From Pseudomonadota bacterium (GTDB lineage: Bacteria; Pseudomonadota; Gammaproteobacteria; Xanthomonadales; Xanthomonadaceae), in contig JAEWGI010000023.1 of the NCBI GenBank assembly GCA_023388355.1, forward strand, positions 1 through 29,310: a DNA stretch of 29,310 nt. The letters are read 5' to 3'. A program made the translations under genes and the position numbers. Position 1 is the stretch's first letter; each line of letters opens with the position of its first letter. Under the pieces are notes generated by a model. It did no database searches, was not told the origin of the DNA, and was given only the letters and a program-made list of their open reading frames with translations. Positions 1 to 7,218 of the stretch are shown here, piece by piece.

Positions 1-383
1 GGACCGGCCCGCAGCGCGCCGGCTGGCTGTGGCCGGCGACCGTCGTGGTGCTGCTGCTGGTCGCCGCCGCGCTGGCGGCCACCTGGTGGGGTCCCTGGCT
101 GCGGACGCCGGATGCGGACGCCGCCGCCCGCATCCGGACCGAGCCGCTGCCCGCCGCCGCACCGCCCGCCGCGCGCTTCGATCCGGCCACCGCCCTGGCC
201 AGTCATCGCGACCTGGACCTGCTGCTGGCCCAGGTCACCGGCGAATTCAACGAGGATGCCGATCCCGCCTTCGAGGCCTGGCTGGTGCATGCGCTGGCTG
301 CGGCGGAGGAGGGCGCTGCCGCCGCCGATCCCGACGGCGCCGCCGACGAGGTGGGCGCGGAGGCTGCCGATGCCCCGCCCTGA
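1..383 (+). CDS. small membrane protein, C-terminal part (DUF3619-like)
   Basis: The reading frame is open from the left edge (codon phase beginning at base 3), so the true start lies outside the window. A GTG at 45 could start a shorter product but falls inside a hydrophobic helix, which makes it an unlikely start. The visible part has one membrane segment (VVVLLLVAAALAATWW) followed by a periplasmic or soluble acidic tail with the pattern LDLLLAQV...NEDADPAFEAWL. That tail resembles the end of DUF3619 proteins, which often sit between an ECF sigma factor and a DUF3106 gene; this assignment is from memory of the family, not a search. It overlaps the next gene by 14 bases, indicating translational coupling. 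Confidence 0.6.
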   Translation, partial: TGPQRAGWLWPATVVVLLLVAAALAATWWGPWLRTPDADAAARIRTEPLPAAAPPAARFDPATALASHRDLDLLLAQVTGEFNEDADPAFEAWLVHALAAAEEGAAAADPDGAADEVGAEAADAPP

Positions 384-951
384 TCCGCGCCGCGCCCTGG
401 CCGCGGTCCTGGCCCTGCTGCTGGCGGCCCCGGCCGCGGCCCAGGTCATGGACGGGGGACAGCGGATCGCCGCGCTGGGCGCGGCCGAACGCGAGGAGCT
501 GCAGCGCCGGGCGGCGGACTGGGACGCGCTGCCCGCGCCGATGCGGCGCGCGCGCCGCGAGGCATGGCTGGCCTGGCGCAACCTGCCCGCCGACGAGCGC
601 GCCGACATGGAGGCCGCGCGCGAGGCCTGGCGCCAGCTGCCGATCGACCGTCAGCAGGCCCTGCGCGCGCGCTTCGACGCACTCGATGCGGGGATCCGCC
701 GCGGCTGGCTGCTTGGCCCGGTGCTGGGCGAGGACTGGCCGCAGCTGCACGCGCTGTTCGCCCAGGTGGCGCCGGACGAGCGCGAGGCCCTGCTGCGGGC
801 GCTGCGCGCGCTGCCCGCGCAGGGACGGGCCGACCTGGGCGTGCTGGCGCAGCGCACCCCGCCGCAGGACCGCGCCGCGCTGCGCGCCGGGCTGCTGGCG
901 CAGCCCGCGGACGCGCGCGCGCAATGGCTGCGGCGACGCGTGGATCCCTGA
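370..951 (+). CDS. DUF3106 domain protein, exported
   Basis: 193 residues starting at the ATG at 370, which overlaps the end of the upstream gene. An N-terminal signal peptide (RRALAAVLALLLAAPAAAQ, cleavage near residue 24-25) precedes an Arg/Ala/Leu/Asp-rich helical protein with repeated W-x-x-L-P and R-x-x-L-P units (for example WDALPAPMR, WRNLPADER, WRQLPIDR). This repeating pattern is typical of DUF3106. The molecular role of the family is unknown; a periplasmic helical protein is all that can be said. The overlap suggests it is made with the membrane protein before it. Confidence 0.75.
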   Translation: MPRPDPRRALAAVLALLLAAPAAAQVMDGGQRIAALGAAEREELQRRAADWDALPAPMRRARREAWLAWRNLPADERADMEAAREAWRQLPIDRQQALRARFDALDAGIRRGWLLGPVLGEDWPQLHALFAQVAPDEREALLRALRALPAQGRADLGVLAQRTPPQDRAALRAGLLAQPADARAQWLRRRVDP

Positions 952-976
952 TCCGGCCCGCCGCGACGCGACGGGC

Positions 977-1285
977 TCAGAGGGCGAGGTGGCGCAGGAT
1001 CCGGCGCGAGGCGCGCGCCCGGTCGCCGAACCGCGAAGCGCTTTCGGCGCGCAGCCGCGCCGCGTGCTCGCGCAGGTAGGCGTCCAGCGCATCCTCGTCG
1101 CGCAGCCGGTAGTGCACGCACAGCAGCAGGTGATCGGCGTCGGGTGGGCTTTCCACCACCTCGAACGCCTCCGCGGCCTCGAACCCGTCCAGCGCCAGGA
1201 TCCGCTGCACGTGCGCGGGCAGCCAGTCCAGGAACGCTTCGGCGATCGCGCGCTCGACCCGAAGCGTCACTTCGTACACGACCAT
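977..1285 (-). CDS. DUF4286 family protein
   Basis: 102 residues. The start at 1285 is chosen because the sense strand reads GGGAGG about eight bases before the ATG. The protein begins VVYEVTLRVE and has the small ferredoxin-like fold pattern of DUF4286: an N-terminal strand, a helix AFLDWLPAHVQRIL, a strand with FEVVE, then CVHYRLRDEDALDAYLREHA. The family is small, cytoplasmic and of unknown function. It follows the DUF3667 gene by 17 bases on the same strand, so the two are probably one operon. It converges on the DUF3106 gene with only 25 bases between the stops. Confidence 0.8.
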   Translation of the reverse strand: MVVYEVTLRVERAIAEAFLDWLPAHVQRILALDGFEAAEAFEVVESPPDADHLLLCVHYRLRDEDALDAYLREHAARLRAESASRFGDRARASRRILRHLAL

Positions 1286-1302
1286 GCCGGCACCTCCCTG
1301 GC

Positions 1303-2502
1303 TCACATCCGGACCAGGCTGGCGATCGTGGTGAACGCCGCGCCCAGGCCCAGCAGGATCGAATAGCACAGGCCGATCACGGCGAACTTGAGCAGGGTCG
1401 GGAACCAGCCCTGGCCGTAGACGCGCTTCTGCATCAGCAGCAGGTACAGCGGCATCCAGATCCACAGCGCGGCTTCGACCAGGTCGAACGCGATCGCGGC
1501 GCCGCCGCCGCCGGGCGCCAGCCAGCGCTCCAGCGCCATGACCACGAACACCAGCAGCAGGCCCAGGCAGGCGAAGGCGTGGCTGTGCAGGGCCACGATC
1601 AGGTGCTCCATGTACAGCCGCCGTTTGAACAGGTAGGCGAGCTTGAGCATCAGCGCGAACAGCGGCAGCAGCACGAACAGGGTCGAGGGCACCGCGCCCA
1701 GCAGCGAATCCTTGAGCAGGTCGGGATCCTCGCGCAGCCGCTGCACGTTGCGCTCGGCGCGGCCGATCTGGCGGTTGAGCCAGCGGTTGGCGAAGCCGGG
1801 CAGCCAGTCGACCGTCACCGGGTTGGTGTCGGGATCCCAGTCGCCCGAGCCGAACGAGAGCCGATGCAGGCGCGGTACCGGCGGCGGTCCAGCGCCGGCC
1901 TCGGAGGCGCGGAAGGCGGCGATGCGCTCCTCGGCCTGGGCCCGGATCGCGGTTTCGCCGGCCCGCAGCGACGCCTCGGTGGCGCGCCGCCCGACCGCGC
2001 CCACGCCGCCGTCGTCCGGCCCCGGTCCGCCCTCGAGCTTCGTCCGGGCGGCCGCGATTCGCGCAAGCGCGCGGTCGCGCGCCTGCTCGACCTCGACGAT
2101 GCTGCGCGCGGTTTCGATGCCGCTGTCGCCGCCGACCGGCACCGGGTTCTGGTCGCCGAAGCTGATCGTCAGCCGGCCGACGAAGAAGGCGATGATGGCC
2201 ATGAAGAAGAACAGCCGGAACGGACTGACGTAGCGGATCCGACGCCCGGCGAAATATTCCAGCGTCAGATGGCCGGGTCGGGCCAGCAGCGGCCACAGGG
2301 TGCGCGGCGTGCGCGCGTCCCACTCGAACACGCTGTCGAACACGTCGCCGACCAGGCTGGAGAAATGCCGCACCAGTCCCTTCACCGGCTGCCCGCAGGC
2401 GTAGCAGTGCTCGCCCAGCAGCGGTGTGCCGCAGTTGGCGCAGTCGCCGCGCGGCGGTTCAGGGGGGCGTGCAGGCGCGGCGGGATCGGGGACGGTGCTC
2501 AT
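1303..2502 (-). CDS. DUF3667 membrane protein with N-terminal zinc ribbon
   Basis: 399 residues from the ATG at 2502; a longer in-frame extension upstream lacks support. Residues 20-37 hold a CxxC...CxxC zinc ribbon (C21, C24, C33, C36), followed by a first membrane helix near 93-113 (SPFRLFFFMAIIAFFVG). Residues about 125-210 form a charged, Ala/Glu/Arg-rich insert that is probably helical or coiled. Four more membrane helices fill the C-terminal half, with the conserved family stretch YMEHLIVALHSHAF between the second and third helices. This matches DUF3667, whose function is unknown. It is divergent from the MATE exporter gene, with a 126-base gap shared by both promoters. Confidence 0.85.
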   Translation of the reverse strand: MSTVPDPAAPARPPEPPRGDCANCGTPLLGEHCYACGQPVKGLVRHFSSLVGDVFDSVFEWDARTPRTLWPLLARPGHLTLEYFAGRRIRYVSPFRLFFFMAIIAFFVGRLTISFGDQNPVPVGGDSGIETARSIVEVEQARDRALARIAAARTKLEGGPGPDDGGVGAVGRRATEASLRAGETAIRAQAEERIAAFRASEAGAGPPPVPRLHRLSFGSGDWDPDTNPVTVDWLPGFANRWLNRQIGRAERNVQRLREDPDLLKDSLLGAVPSTLFVLLPLFALMLKLAYLFKRRLYMEHLIVALHSHAFACLGLLLVFVVMALERWLAPGGGGAAIAFDLVEAALWIWMPLYLLLMQKRVYGQGWFPTLLKFAVIGLCYSILLGLGAAFTTIASLVRM

Positions 2503-2550
2503 CGACGCTGGGCCTGCGGGCGAAGGGTGCGGTGACGCGGACGCGTCGCC

Positions 2551-2556
2551 TAAAAT
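2551..2556 (+). promoter_or_regulatory. possible -10 box (TAAAAT) before the MATE gene
   Basis: TAAAAT stands out as an AT-rich hexamer in the divergent gap between the DUF3667 and MATE genes. It is about 73 bases before the MATE start. No good -35 hexamer lies 16-18 bases upstream, so this is a weak call. Confidence 0.3.
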
Positions 2557-2628
2557 ACGGTTGCCGCCGACCCGGCGCCAGCGCGATCGCGATCGCCGGG
2601 CGGGTCGCCTCTTTTCCGGATCCCGCCC

Positions 2629-4020
2629 ATGTCCCCGCCCGTTCCGCCGGCGCGCCTGCGCGGCGAAGTGCGCTCCACCGCCACGCTGGCCGCGCCGCTG
2701 GTGGCCGGCCACCTCGCCACCGGGCTGATCGGCTTCGTCGACAACGTGATCGCCGGCCGCCACGGCACCAATACCCTGGCCGGCGTGGCGGTGGGCACGG
2801 CCCTGTTCTGGCTGGTGATGCTGGTGCCGATGGGTACGCTGATGGCGCTGCCGCCGTCGGTGTCGCAGCTTGACGGCGCGGGGCGGCGCGCGGAGATCGG
2901 GCCGCTGTTCCGGCAGGCGCTGTGGCTGGCGCTGGGGCTGGGGCTGCTGCTGTTCGTGCTGCTCAGCCTGGCGGTGCATGCGCTGGCGCCGATGGGCATC
3001 GCGCCCGAGGTGCGCCCGGCGACGGCGGCGTTCCTGCACGGCATCCGCTGGGGCGTTCCGGCGCTGACCCTGTACTTCTGCCTGCGCTACCTGTGCGACG
3101 GACTGCACTGGACGCTGCCGACGATGGTCTTCGGCTTCGGCGGCCTGCTGGTGCTGCTGCCGCTGGGCTATGCGCTGACCTTCGGCGCCTTCGGCCTGCC
3201 CGAGGGCGGCGCCGGCGGGCTGGGCCTGGCCTCGGCGATCATGATGTGGGCGCAGGCGCTGGGCTTCGTGCTGTACCTGGCGCGGGCGCGGCGGTTCCGC
3301 GACCTGCGGCTGTTCGCCCGCTTCGACCCGCCGCGCCGCGCCGGGATCGTCGCGCTGCTGCGCACCGGCCTGCCGATCGGCGTGACCGTGGCGATGGAGG
3401 GTGGGCTGTTCGTGGTCACCGCGCTGCTGATCGGACGGCTTGGCGAACTGGAGGTGGCCGCGCACCAGGTGGCGATCAACGTCGCCAGCCTGTGTTTCAT
3501 GATTCCCTTCGGGCTGGCCGAGGCGACCACGGTGCGGGTCGGGCACGCGCTTGGCGCGGGGCGCGGCACGCATGGGGTGCGGCGCGCGGCGCTGGCGGGG
3601 CTGCTGCTGGTGCTGGCAACCCAGGCGCTGTCGGCGACGATGCTGCTGGGCGGCCACGAGGCGATCGCGGCGATCTACACCCGCGACGCGGCGGTGGCCG
3701 GCCTGGCCGGCTCGCTGCTGCTGCTGGCGGCGGCGTTCCAGTTCCCGGACGGGGTCCAGGTGCTTTCGGCCGGCGCCCTGCGCGGGCTCAGGGACACCCG
3801 GGTGCCGATGTTCATCGCCGCCTTCGCCTACTGGGGCGTGGGCATGCCGCTGGGCGCGGGCCTTGGCCTCGGCCTTGGCTGGGGTCCGCGCGGCATGTGG
3901 CTGGGGCTGATCGCCGGGCTGCTGGTGGCCGCGGTGCTGATGGCGCTGCGCTTCGTCCACAGCAGCCGCACGGCAGCGCTTGCGGGCGTGACGCCAGTGC
4001 GGGTGACCAACGACGCATGA
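2629..4020 (+). CDS. MATE family efflux transporter (NorM-like)
   Basis: 463 residues, the usual length for a 12-helix MATE exporter, starting at the ATG at 2629. The N-terminal segment (TLAAPLVAGHLATGLIGFVDNVIAGRHGT...LAGVAVG) matches the first MATE bundle. The start of the second bundle (LRTGLPIGVTVAMEGGLFVVTALLIGRLGELEVAAHQVAIN) is the internal repeat expected of the family. Such proteins expel cationic drugs or toxins in exchange for Na+ or H+ at the inner membrane; the substrate here is unknown. sppA follows 52 bases later on the same strand. Confidence 0.9.
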   Translation: MSPPVPPARLRGEVRSTATLAAPLVAGHLATGLIGFVDNVIAGRHGTNTLAGVAVGTALFWLVMLVPMGTLMALPPSVSQLDGAGRRAEIGPLFRQALWLALGLGLLLFVLLSLAVHALAPMGIAPEVRPATAAFLHGIRWGVPALTLYFCLRYLCDGLHWTLPTMVFGFGGLLVLLPLGYALTFGAFGLPEGGAGGLGLASAIMMWAQALGFVLYLARARRFRDLRLFARFDPPRRAGIVALLRTGLPIGVTVAMEGGLFVVTALLIGRLGELEVAAHQVAINVASLCFMIPFGLAEATTVRVGHALGAGRGTHGVRRAALAGLLLVLATQALSATMLLGGHEAIAAIYTRDAAVAGLAGSLLLLAAAFQFPDGVQVLSAGALRGLRDTRVPMFIAAFAYWGVGMPLGAGLGLGLGWGPRGMWLGLIAGLLVAAVLMALRFVHSSRTAALAGVTPVRVTNDA

Positions 4021-4072
4021 AAACGCGGGGCGCGCCGGTTACTCTGGCGTCCTGGAACCGGAGTATCCCCCC

Positions 4073-5959
4073 ATGAGTCAACCCTCCCCGCGCGGCCCCG
4101 TGCTGCGCGCCATCGTCGGCGTCTGGGACGGCATGAACTTCGTCCGCCGGCTGGTGTTCAACCTGCTGTTCTTCTTCCTGCTGCTGCTGGTGCTGCTGGT
4201 GCTGGTGGGCGGCCGCAAGGGCGTGGCGCCGGTCGAGGAGCGCAGCACGCTGGTGATCGCGCCCGAGGCGCAGCTGGTCGAGCAGTACACCAGCGACCCG
4301 GTGAGCCGCTCGCTCCAGGCCAGCTTCGGCCAGGGGCCGGCGGAAGTGCAGCTGCGCGACCTGCTGACGGTGCTGGAGGCCGCTCGCGAGGACGAGAAGA
4401 TCGAGCGCGTGCTGCTGCGCGTGGACCGGATGGCGTTCAGCGGCTTCGCCTCGCTGCGCGAGCTGGGCGCGGCGATCATCGCGCTGCGCGAATCGGGCAA
4501 GCAGGTGGTGGCCTTCGGCGAGCGTTTCACCCAGGCCCAGTACCTGCTGGCCGCGCACGCCGACGAGGTCTACCTCGATCCCGAGGGCGAGGTGCTGCTG
4601 CTGGGGCTGAGCGGCTACCGCCAGTTCTATCGCGAGGGGCTGGAGGACAAGCTCGGCATCGACATGCACCTGTTCAAGGTGGGCGAGTACAAGTCCGCCG
4701 CCGAACCGTTCGTGCGCGACGACGCCTCGCCCGAATCCAAGGAGGCCGACCTGTTCTGGCGCGGCGACGTGTGGCAGCGCTACCTGGCCGACGTGGCGCG
4801 CCTGCGCAAGACCACCCCGGCGCAGCTGGCCGCTTCGATCGACGGCCTGCCGGAGGGCATCGCGGCGGTGGGTGGCGACACTGCCCGGTTCGCGATGGAG
4901 CAGAAGCTGGTGGACGGGCTGAAGACGCGCGAGGAACTGGAAACACTGCTGACCGAACGCGGCGTGGCCGACGAGGACGCCGAGGGCGGTTTCCGCCAGG
5001 TGGGCCTGTTCGACTATCTGACCCATGCCAACGGACCGCCGCGTGCGGCCGATCGGCGACCGCAGGTGGCGGTGGTGGTGGCCGAGGGCGAGATCGTCGA
5101 AGGCCGGCAGCCGCCGGGCCGGATCGGCGGCGAGTCGACCGCGGAGCTGCTGCGCGAGGCGCGCGAGGACGACGACGTCAAGGCCGTGGTGCTGCGGGTC
5201 AACTCGCCGGGCGGCTCGGCGTTCGCCTCCGAGATCATCCGCCGCGAGATGCTGGGCCTGAAGCAGGCCGAAAAGCCGGTGGTGGTGTCGTTCGGCGACG
5301 TGGCCGCGTCCGGCGGCTACTGGATCAGCATGGACGCCGACCGGATCTACGCCGACCCGTCGACGATCACCGGTTCGATCGGGATCTTCGGCCTGGTGCC
5401 GACCTTCCCGCGCGCGCTGGAGAAGATCGGCGTGCGCACCGACGGCGTGGCGACCACGCGCATCGCCGGCGCGTTCGACCTCGCCCGGCCGATGTCGCCG
5501 GAGCTGGCGCAGGTGATCCAGTCCTACATCGACAAGGGCTACCGCGACTTCATCACCCGCGTGGCCAAGGGCCGCGGCAAGACCGCCGAGGAGATCGACG
5601 AGGTTGCGCGCGGACGGGTCTGGACCGGCGAGCAGGCGCGCGAACGCGGCCTGGTGGATGAATTCGGCGGCCTCAAGGCGGCGATCGCCGATGCCGCCTC
5701 GCGTGCGCGCCTGGGCGAGCCCGACGACTGGCGGGTGCGCTACGTCGAGCGCGGCGCGACGCCGTTCGAGCGGTGGTTCAGCGGCTTCATCCAGGGGCGC
5801 CTGGGCCAGGCCTGGCTGGGCGATTCCGACCTTGCCCGGACCGTGCTGTCACGCGCCGCGCCGCAGGCCGAACGCGACCTGCAGGTGCTCGGGCAGCTGC
5901 TGCAGTCGCGCGACGGCGCACCGGTGAAGGTGCTGGCGCACTGCTTCTGCGGGATCTGA
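4073..5959 (+). CDS. sppA: signal peptide peptidase SppA, 67K type
   Basis: 628 residues, typical of the double-domain SppA. One N-terminal membrane anchor (LVFNLLFFFLLLLVLLVLVGG, about residues 27-47) leaves the protease facing the periplasm, where it degrades cleaved signal peptides. The serine-lysine dyad is visible: K207 in VGEYKSAAEP of the N-terminal repeat and S413 in VAASGGYW of the C-terminal repeat, preceded by VNSPGGSA. The ATG at 4073 has a CCGGAG-type ribosome site about 12 bases upstream. It is convergent with kdgK, with 37 bases between the stops. Confidence 0.95.
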   Translation: MSQPSPRGPVLRAIVGVWDGMNFVRRLVFNLLFFFLLLLVLLVLVGGRKGVAPVEERSTLVIAPEAQLVEQYTSDPVSRSLQASFGQGPAEVQLRDLLTVLEAAREDEKIERVLLRVDRMAFSGFASLRELGAAIIALRESGKQVVAFGERFTQAQYLLAAHADEVYLDPEGEVLLLGLSGYRQFYREGLEDKLGIDMHLFKVGEYKSAAEPFVRDDASPESKEADLFWRGDVWQRYLADVARLRKTTPAQLAASIDGLPEGIAAVGGDTARFAMEQKLVDGLKTREELETLLTERGVADEDAEGGFRQVGLFDYLTHANGPPRAADRRPQVAVVVAEGEIVEGRQPPGRIGGESTAELLREAREDDDVKAVVLRVNSPGGSAFASEIIRREMLGLKQAEKPVVVSFGDVAASGGYWISMDADRIYADPSTITGSIGIFGLVPTFPRALEKIGVRTDGVATTRIAGAFDLARPMSPELAQVIQSYIDKGYRDFITRVAKGRGKTAEEIDEVARGRVWTGEQARERGLVDEFGGLKAAIADAASRARLGEPDDWRVRYVERGATPFERWFSGFIQGRLGQAWLGDSDLARTVLSRAAPQAERDLQVLGQLLQSRDGAPVKVLAHCFCGI

Positions 5960-5996
5960 CCCGCGGCGGCACGGGGCGGTCCCGCGCGCGCAGGCC

Positions 5997-7022
5997 TCAG
6001 CGTTTCACGTCCAGCCGTTCGCCGTGGACCAGGGCCAGCACCTGGTCCTCGTCGCAGAGATTGAAATCGCCCGGCACCGAGTGCTTCAGGCAGCCGGCGG
6101 CGTGGCCGAAGCGCAGGCTGTCGAGGTCGTCCCAGCCCGAGGCCAGGCCGTGCAGCACCCCGGCCGCGAAGGCGTCGCCGCCGCCGATGCGGTCGACGAT
6201 GCCGGCAAGTTCGAGCGGTTCGACCCGGTGCAGCGCGCCCGCGCGCGTGGCCATCAGCGCGCCGAGCGAATGGTGTTCGACACTGGCCTGGGCGCGGGTG
6301 GTGCAGGCCAGCCGCTGCAGCCGGGGGAAGGCTTCGAAGGCGCGGCTGGCGGCGCGCGCAAAGCGCTGGGCGTGGGGCAGGCCGTCGCTGCCTTCCTCCG
6401 CGCCCAGCACCACGTCGATGTCGCGGTGGTCGGCGAAGGCGACGTCCGCCGCTTCCAGCAGCGGCCGCAGGATGCGCGCCGGATCGCCGTCCCAGGCCGC
6501 CCACAGCTTGGGCCGGAAGTTGCCGTCGAACGACACCCGCAGGCCGAGTTCGACCGCCGCGCGCACCGCGTCGGTGGCCGCCCGGGCGCTCTCCGGGCCC
6601 AGCGCCGGGGTGATGCCCGACACGTGCAGCCAGCCGCCGCCGCCCAGCAGCGCGTGCCAGTCGTAGCCCGCGGCCGGCGCCAGCGCGAACGCGGACCCGG
6701 CGCGGTCGTACAGCACCTCGCTCGGCCGGTGGCCGGCGCCGGTGGCCAGGAAGTACAGGCCCATGCGGCCCCCGGCCAGGCGCGTGCCGCCGGTGTCCAC
6801 GCCATGGCGGCGCAGCTCGCCCAGCGCGGACCGGCCCAGGGCGTTGTCGGCAACCGCGCCCAGCATCGCCACCGGGTGGCCGTAGCGGGCCAGCGACACG
6901 GCCACGTTGGCCTCGGCCCCGCCGATGTGCACCTCCAGCGCCGGGGTCTGCAGCAGCGGTTCGCGCCCGGGGGCGGCCAGGCGGATCAGCAGTTCACCGA
7001 AACAGGCGATTCGAGCGGTCAT
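5997..7022 (-). CDS. kdgK: 2-keto-3-deoxygluconate kinase (PfkB family)
   Basis: 341 residues. It phosphorylates 2-keto-3-deoxygluconate to KDPG with ATP, after KduD in pectin breakdown and before KDPG aldolase, which is not in the window. The PfkB layout is clear: GGAEANVAVSLARYG near residue 34, DGNFRPKLW (166-174), a stretch typical of KDG kinases, and the anion-hole signature GGGDAFAAG (280-288) with D283 as the expected catalytic base. The ATG at 7022 is preferred over an upstream in-frame GTG at 7028 because AGGAG sits six bases before it. It is divergent from the TonB receptor, and a shared operator lies between them. Another PfkB sugar kinase is possible, but the KduI/KduD neighbourhood favours KdgK. 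Confidence 0.9.
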   Translation of the reverse strand: MTARIACFGELLIRLAAPGREPLLQTPALEVHIGGAEANVAVSLARYGHPVAMLGAVADNALGRSALGELRRHGVDTGGTRLAGGRMGLYFLATGAGHRPSEVLYDRAGSAFALAPAAGYDWHALLGGGGWLHVSGITPALGPESARAATDAVRAAVELGLRVSFDGNFRPKLWAAWDGDPARILRPLLEAADVAFADHRDIDVVLGAEEGSDGLPHAQRFARAASRAFEAFPRLQRLACTTRAQASVEHHSLGALMATRAGALHRVEPLELAGIVDRIGGGDAFAAGVLHGLASGWDDLDSLRFGHAAGCLKHSVPGDFNLCDEDQVLALVHGERLDVKR

Positions 7023-7027
7023 GGGCA

Positions 7028-7032
7028 CTCCT
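7028..7032 (-). promoter_or_regulatory. ribosome binding site of kdgK
   Basis: The sense strand reads AGGAG, then GTGCCC, then ATG. The six-base spacing decides the ATG at 7022 over the GTG that overlaps this site. Confidence 0.6.
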
Positions 7033-7106
7033 GGACAGGCTTGGCATGATCGGCCAGCGGCCGCCGCGGCGCGTTTTGCGTCGCAGCATGCTTGCCGGGC
7101 AATGTT

Positions 7107-7134
7107 TTGTTAGGGTTTTGACCAGCGGTGTCAT
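7107..7134 (-). promoter_or_regulatory. putative kdgK promoter
   Basis: On the minus strand ATGACA (7134-7129) and TAACAA (7112-7107) are separated by 16 bases, giving a plausible -35/-10 pair. The -35 is the same ATGACA hexamer that serves the kduI promoter and is part of the shared operator. The -10 match is poor, so the exact promoter is uncertain. The leader to the kdgK start would be about 80 bases. Confidence 0.4.
7116..7134. promoter_or_regulatory. LacI-type operator between kdgK and the TonB receptor
   Basis: Read on the minus strand the site is ATGACACCGCTGGTCAAAA. It matches the kduI site ATGACACCGGTTACCAAAA in the first nine bases and in the AAAA tail. The central box is CCGCTG-like rather than ACCGGT, so it is the most diverged of the five sites. 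Its position allows control of both divergent genes. Confidence 0.5.
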
Positions 7135-7218
7135 CCGGCCCGCCGGACGCCATCCCAGCGTACATTCAACCTGTCAGACGAAAGCGGGGCCTGACTCTGA
7201 CATCACGGGAGGGGAATT

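Noticed and set aside
29..1366. 445-codon frame over the left end
   Set aside because: It overlaps three better-supported genes, is extremely Arg/Gly-rich and has no recognisable domain.
7118..7123. TTGACC as the -35 of the TonB receptor gene
   Set aside because: No acceptable -10 hexamer lies 16-18 bases downstream; the candidate TACATT at 7161 is 37 bases away.
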